A DNA stretch of 64,000 nucleotides. Source: Arthrobacter sp. zg-Y820 (GTDB lineage Bacteria; Actinomycetota; Actinomycetes; Actinomycetales; Micrococcaceae). The notes under the pieces were generated by a model. It was not told the origin of the DNA. It saw nothing but the letters and a program-made list of their open reading frames with translations, and made no database searches. How positions within the stretch are numbered: position 1 is the first letter of the stretch; every line of letters begins with the position of its first letter. Of this stretch, positions 63,025-64,000 are shown one piece after another. The position numbers and the translations under genes were made by a program. Location of the stretch: contig NZ_CP126247.1 in the NCBI RefSeq assembly GCF_030142155.1, positions 1,364,001 through 1,428,000 of the forward strand, read 5' to 3'.

Positions 63025-63111
63025 GGACGTAAGGTTCAAGGTTTTTCGGCCGGGGGATGATCCCCGGCCACCAATGATCAGTTGCACAGATTCGAACAAG
63101 GGACACAGGAC

Positions 63112-64000
63112 GTGGCAGCACCGCAGAATTACTTGGCCGTCATCAAGGTCGTCGGCATCGGCGGCGGTGGCGTGAACGCCGTAAACCGGATGATTGACGT
63201 AGGACTCCGAGGCGTGGAGTTCATCGCCATCAACACCGATGCACAGGCACTGCTGATGAGCGACGCCGACGTCAAGCTTGACGTCGGCCGTGAGCTGACC
63301 CGCGGCCTGGGCGCCGGTGCGGATCCCGAGGTTGGCCGCAAGGCAGCCGAAGATCACGCCGAGGAGATCGAGGAAGTCCTGCGCGGGGCTGACATGGTCT
63401 TCGTCACCGCAGGCGAGGGTGGCGGCACCGGTACCGGCGGCGCTCCCGTCGTGGCCCGGATCGCCCGTTCCCTGGGTGCCCTGACCATTGGCGTGGTTAC
63501 GCGCCCCTTCACTTTCGAAGGCCGCCGCCGCTCCAACCAGGCCGAGTCGGGCATCGACACGCTGCGCGAGGAAGTCGACACGCTGATCGTGATTCCGAAC
63601 GACCGCCTGCTGTCCATCAGCGACCGCAACGTGTCCATGCTGGACGCTTTCCGTTCCGCTGACCAGGTGCTGCTCTCCGGCGTTCAGGGCATCACCGACC
63701 TGATCACCACCCCGGGCCTGATCAACCTCGACTTCGCGGATGTGAAGTCGGTGATGCAGGGTGCAGGTTCGGCCCTCATGGGCATCGGTTCCGCACGAGG
63801 GGAGGACCGGGCCGTCAAGGCCGCCGAGCTGGCAATAGCTTCTCCTCTGCTGGAAGCCTCCATCGACGGCGCCCACGGCGTCCTGCTCTCCATTCAGGGT
63901 GGCTCCGACCTCGGCCTGTTCGAGATCAACGAAGCTGCGCGCCTGGTGCAGGAAGTGGCCCACCCCGAGGCCAACATCATCTTCGGTGCCGTCATTGACG
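63112..64000 (+). CDS. ftsZ: Cell division GTPase FtsZ (3' end outside window)
   Basis: About 296 codons visible, running off the right edge. Tubulin-like GTPase forming the division ring. [35 protein letters not shown], the tubulin signature [10 protein letters not shown] and IPNDRLLSI are all present. GTG 63112; AAGGG lies about 9 bases upstream. Separated from ftsQ by 232 bases holding TTACCTCT/AGAGGTAA repeats (62883-62890, 62919-62926) and the dyad-rich promoter. Confidence 0.96.
   Translation, partial: MAAPQNYLAVIKVVGIGGGGVNAVNRMIDVGLRGVEFIAINTDAQALLMSDADVKLDVGRELTRGLGAGADPEVGRKAAEDHAEEIEEVLRGADMVFVTAGEGGGTGTGGAPVVARIARSLGALTIGVVTRPFTFEGRRRSNQAESGIDTLREEVDTLIVIPNDRLLSISDRNVSMLDAFRSADQVLLSGVQGITDLITTPGLINLDFADVKSVMQGAGSALMGIGSARGEDRAVKAAELAIASPLLEASIDGAHGVLLSIQGGSDLGLFEINEAARLVQEVAHPEANIIFGAVID

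Overview
The window is about 66-70% GC by eye and reads as chromosome of a high-GC Gram-positive actinobacterium, most likely an Arthrobacter-like member of the Micrococcaceae. The pointers are: mycothione reductase; a GarA / FtsR-like MerR / bifunctional-nuclease / MerR block; an aroG-pknL-Rv2175c-type-idsA block; a division and cell wall (dcw) cluster without ftsA in the visible part; many GTG starts and putative leaderless genes; and a MurE whose substrate-selecting motif is not the diaminopimelate type, as expected for the lysine-type wall of Micrococcaceae. The genus is inferred from gene content, since no rRNA lies in the window.

Layout. Bases 1-4.6 kb hold a housekeeping run (rluB-type pseudouridine synthase cut by the left edge, tyrA, cmk, der) closed by a tRNA-Pro(GGG) with its own terminator. 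From 4.7 to 20.7 kb lies an accessory stretch: two small membrane-protein genes, a large LAL-type LuxR regulator, a broken Na+/H+ antiporter end abutting a GNAT gene, a TetR regulator divergent from a 3-ketosteroid-dehydrogenase-like flavoprotein, a lipoprotein PQQ-type sugar dehydrogenase, an unrecognised gene, a DHFR-like reductase, a three-gene siderophore/metal ABC transporter, and an old-yellow-enzyme / NTF2-like pair divergent from an SDR gene. From 20.9 to 25.4 kb is the GarA / FtsR-like / nuclease / MerR block followed by an orphan ParA. From 25.6 to 32.4 kb are pyc, mtr and a FadD15-like acyl-CoA synthetase.

From 32.5 to 47.5 kb is a block whose gene order resembles, from memory, the M. 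tuberculosis region Rv2187 to Rv2173: fadD, ROK glucokinase, membrane protein plus esterase, plsC, a second flavoprotein, aroG, pknL, a LysM transglycosylase, the Rv2175c-type PknL substrate, idsA, a lipoprotein, dinB and a DUF3040 gene. A textbook terminator at 47.53 kb separates this from the dcw cluster (mraZ, rsmH, ftsL, ftsI, murE, murF, mraY, murD, ftsW, murG, murC, ftsQ, ftsZ), which runs to the right edge and cuts ftsZ.

How it works together: dcw makes lipid II and the septal machine; PknL, GarA and the Rv2175c-type protein form part of the Ser/Thr phosphorylation network; the FtsR-like regulator plausibly acts on the dyad-rich ftsZ promoter at the far end of the same window; idsA supplies prenyl diphosphates; aroG and tyrA bracket aromatic amino-acid synthesis. 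The most noteworthy unexplained items are a structured, terminator-like leader in front of garA, a two-copy large palindrome family, a phased repeat array before the second MerR gene, and repeated operator-like sequences before the LuxR gene. No CRISPR array, insertion sequence, prophage or clear defence system is visible.
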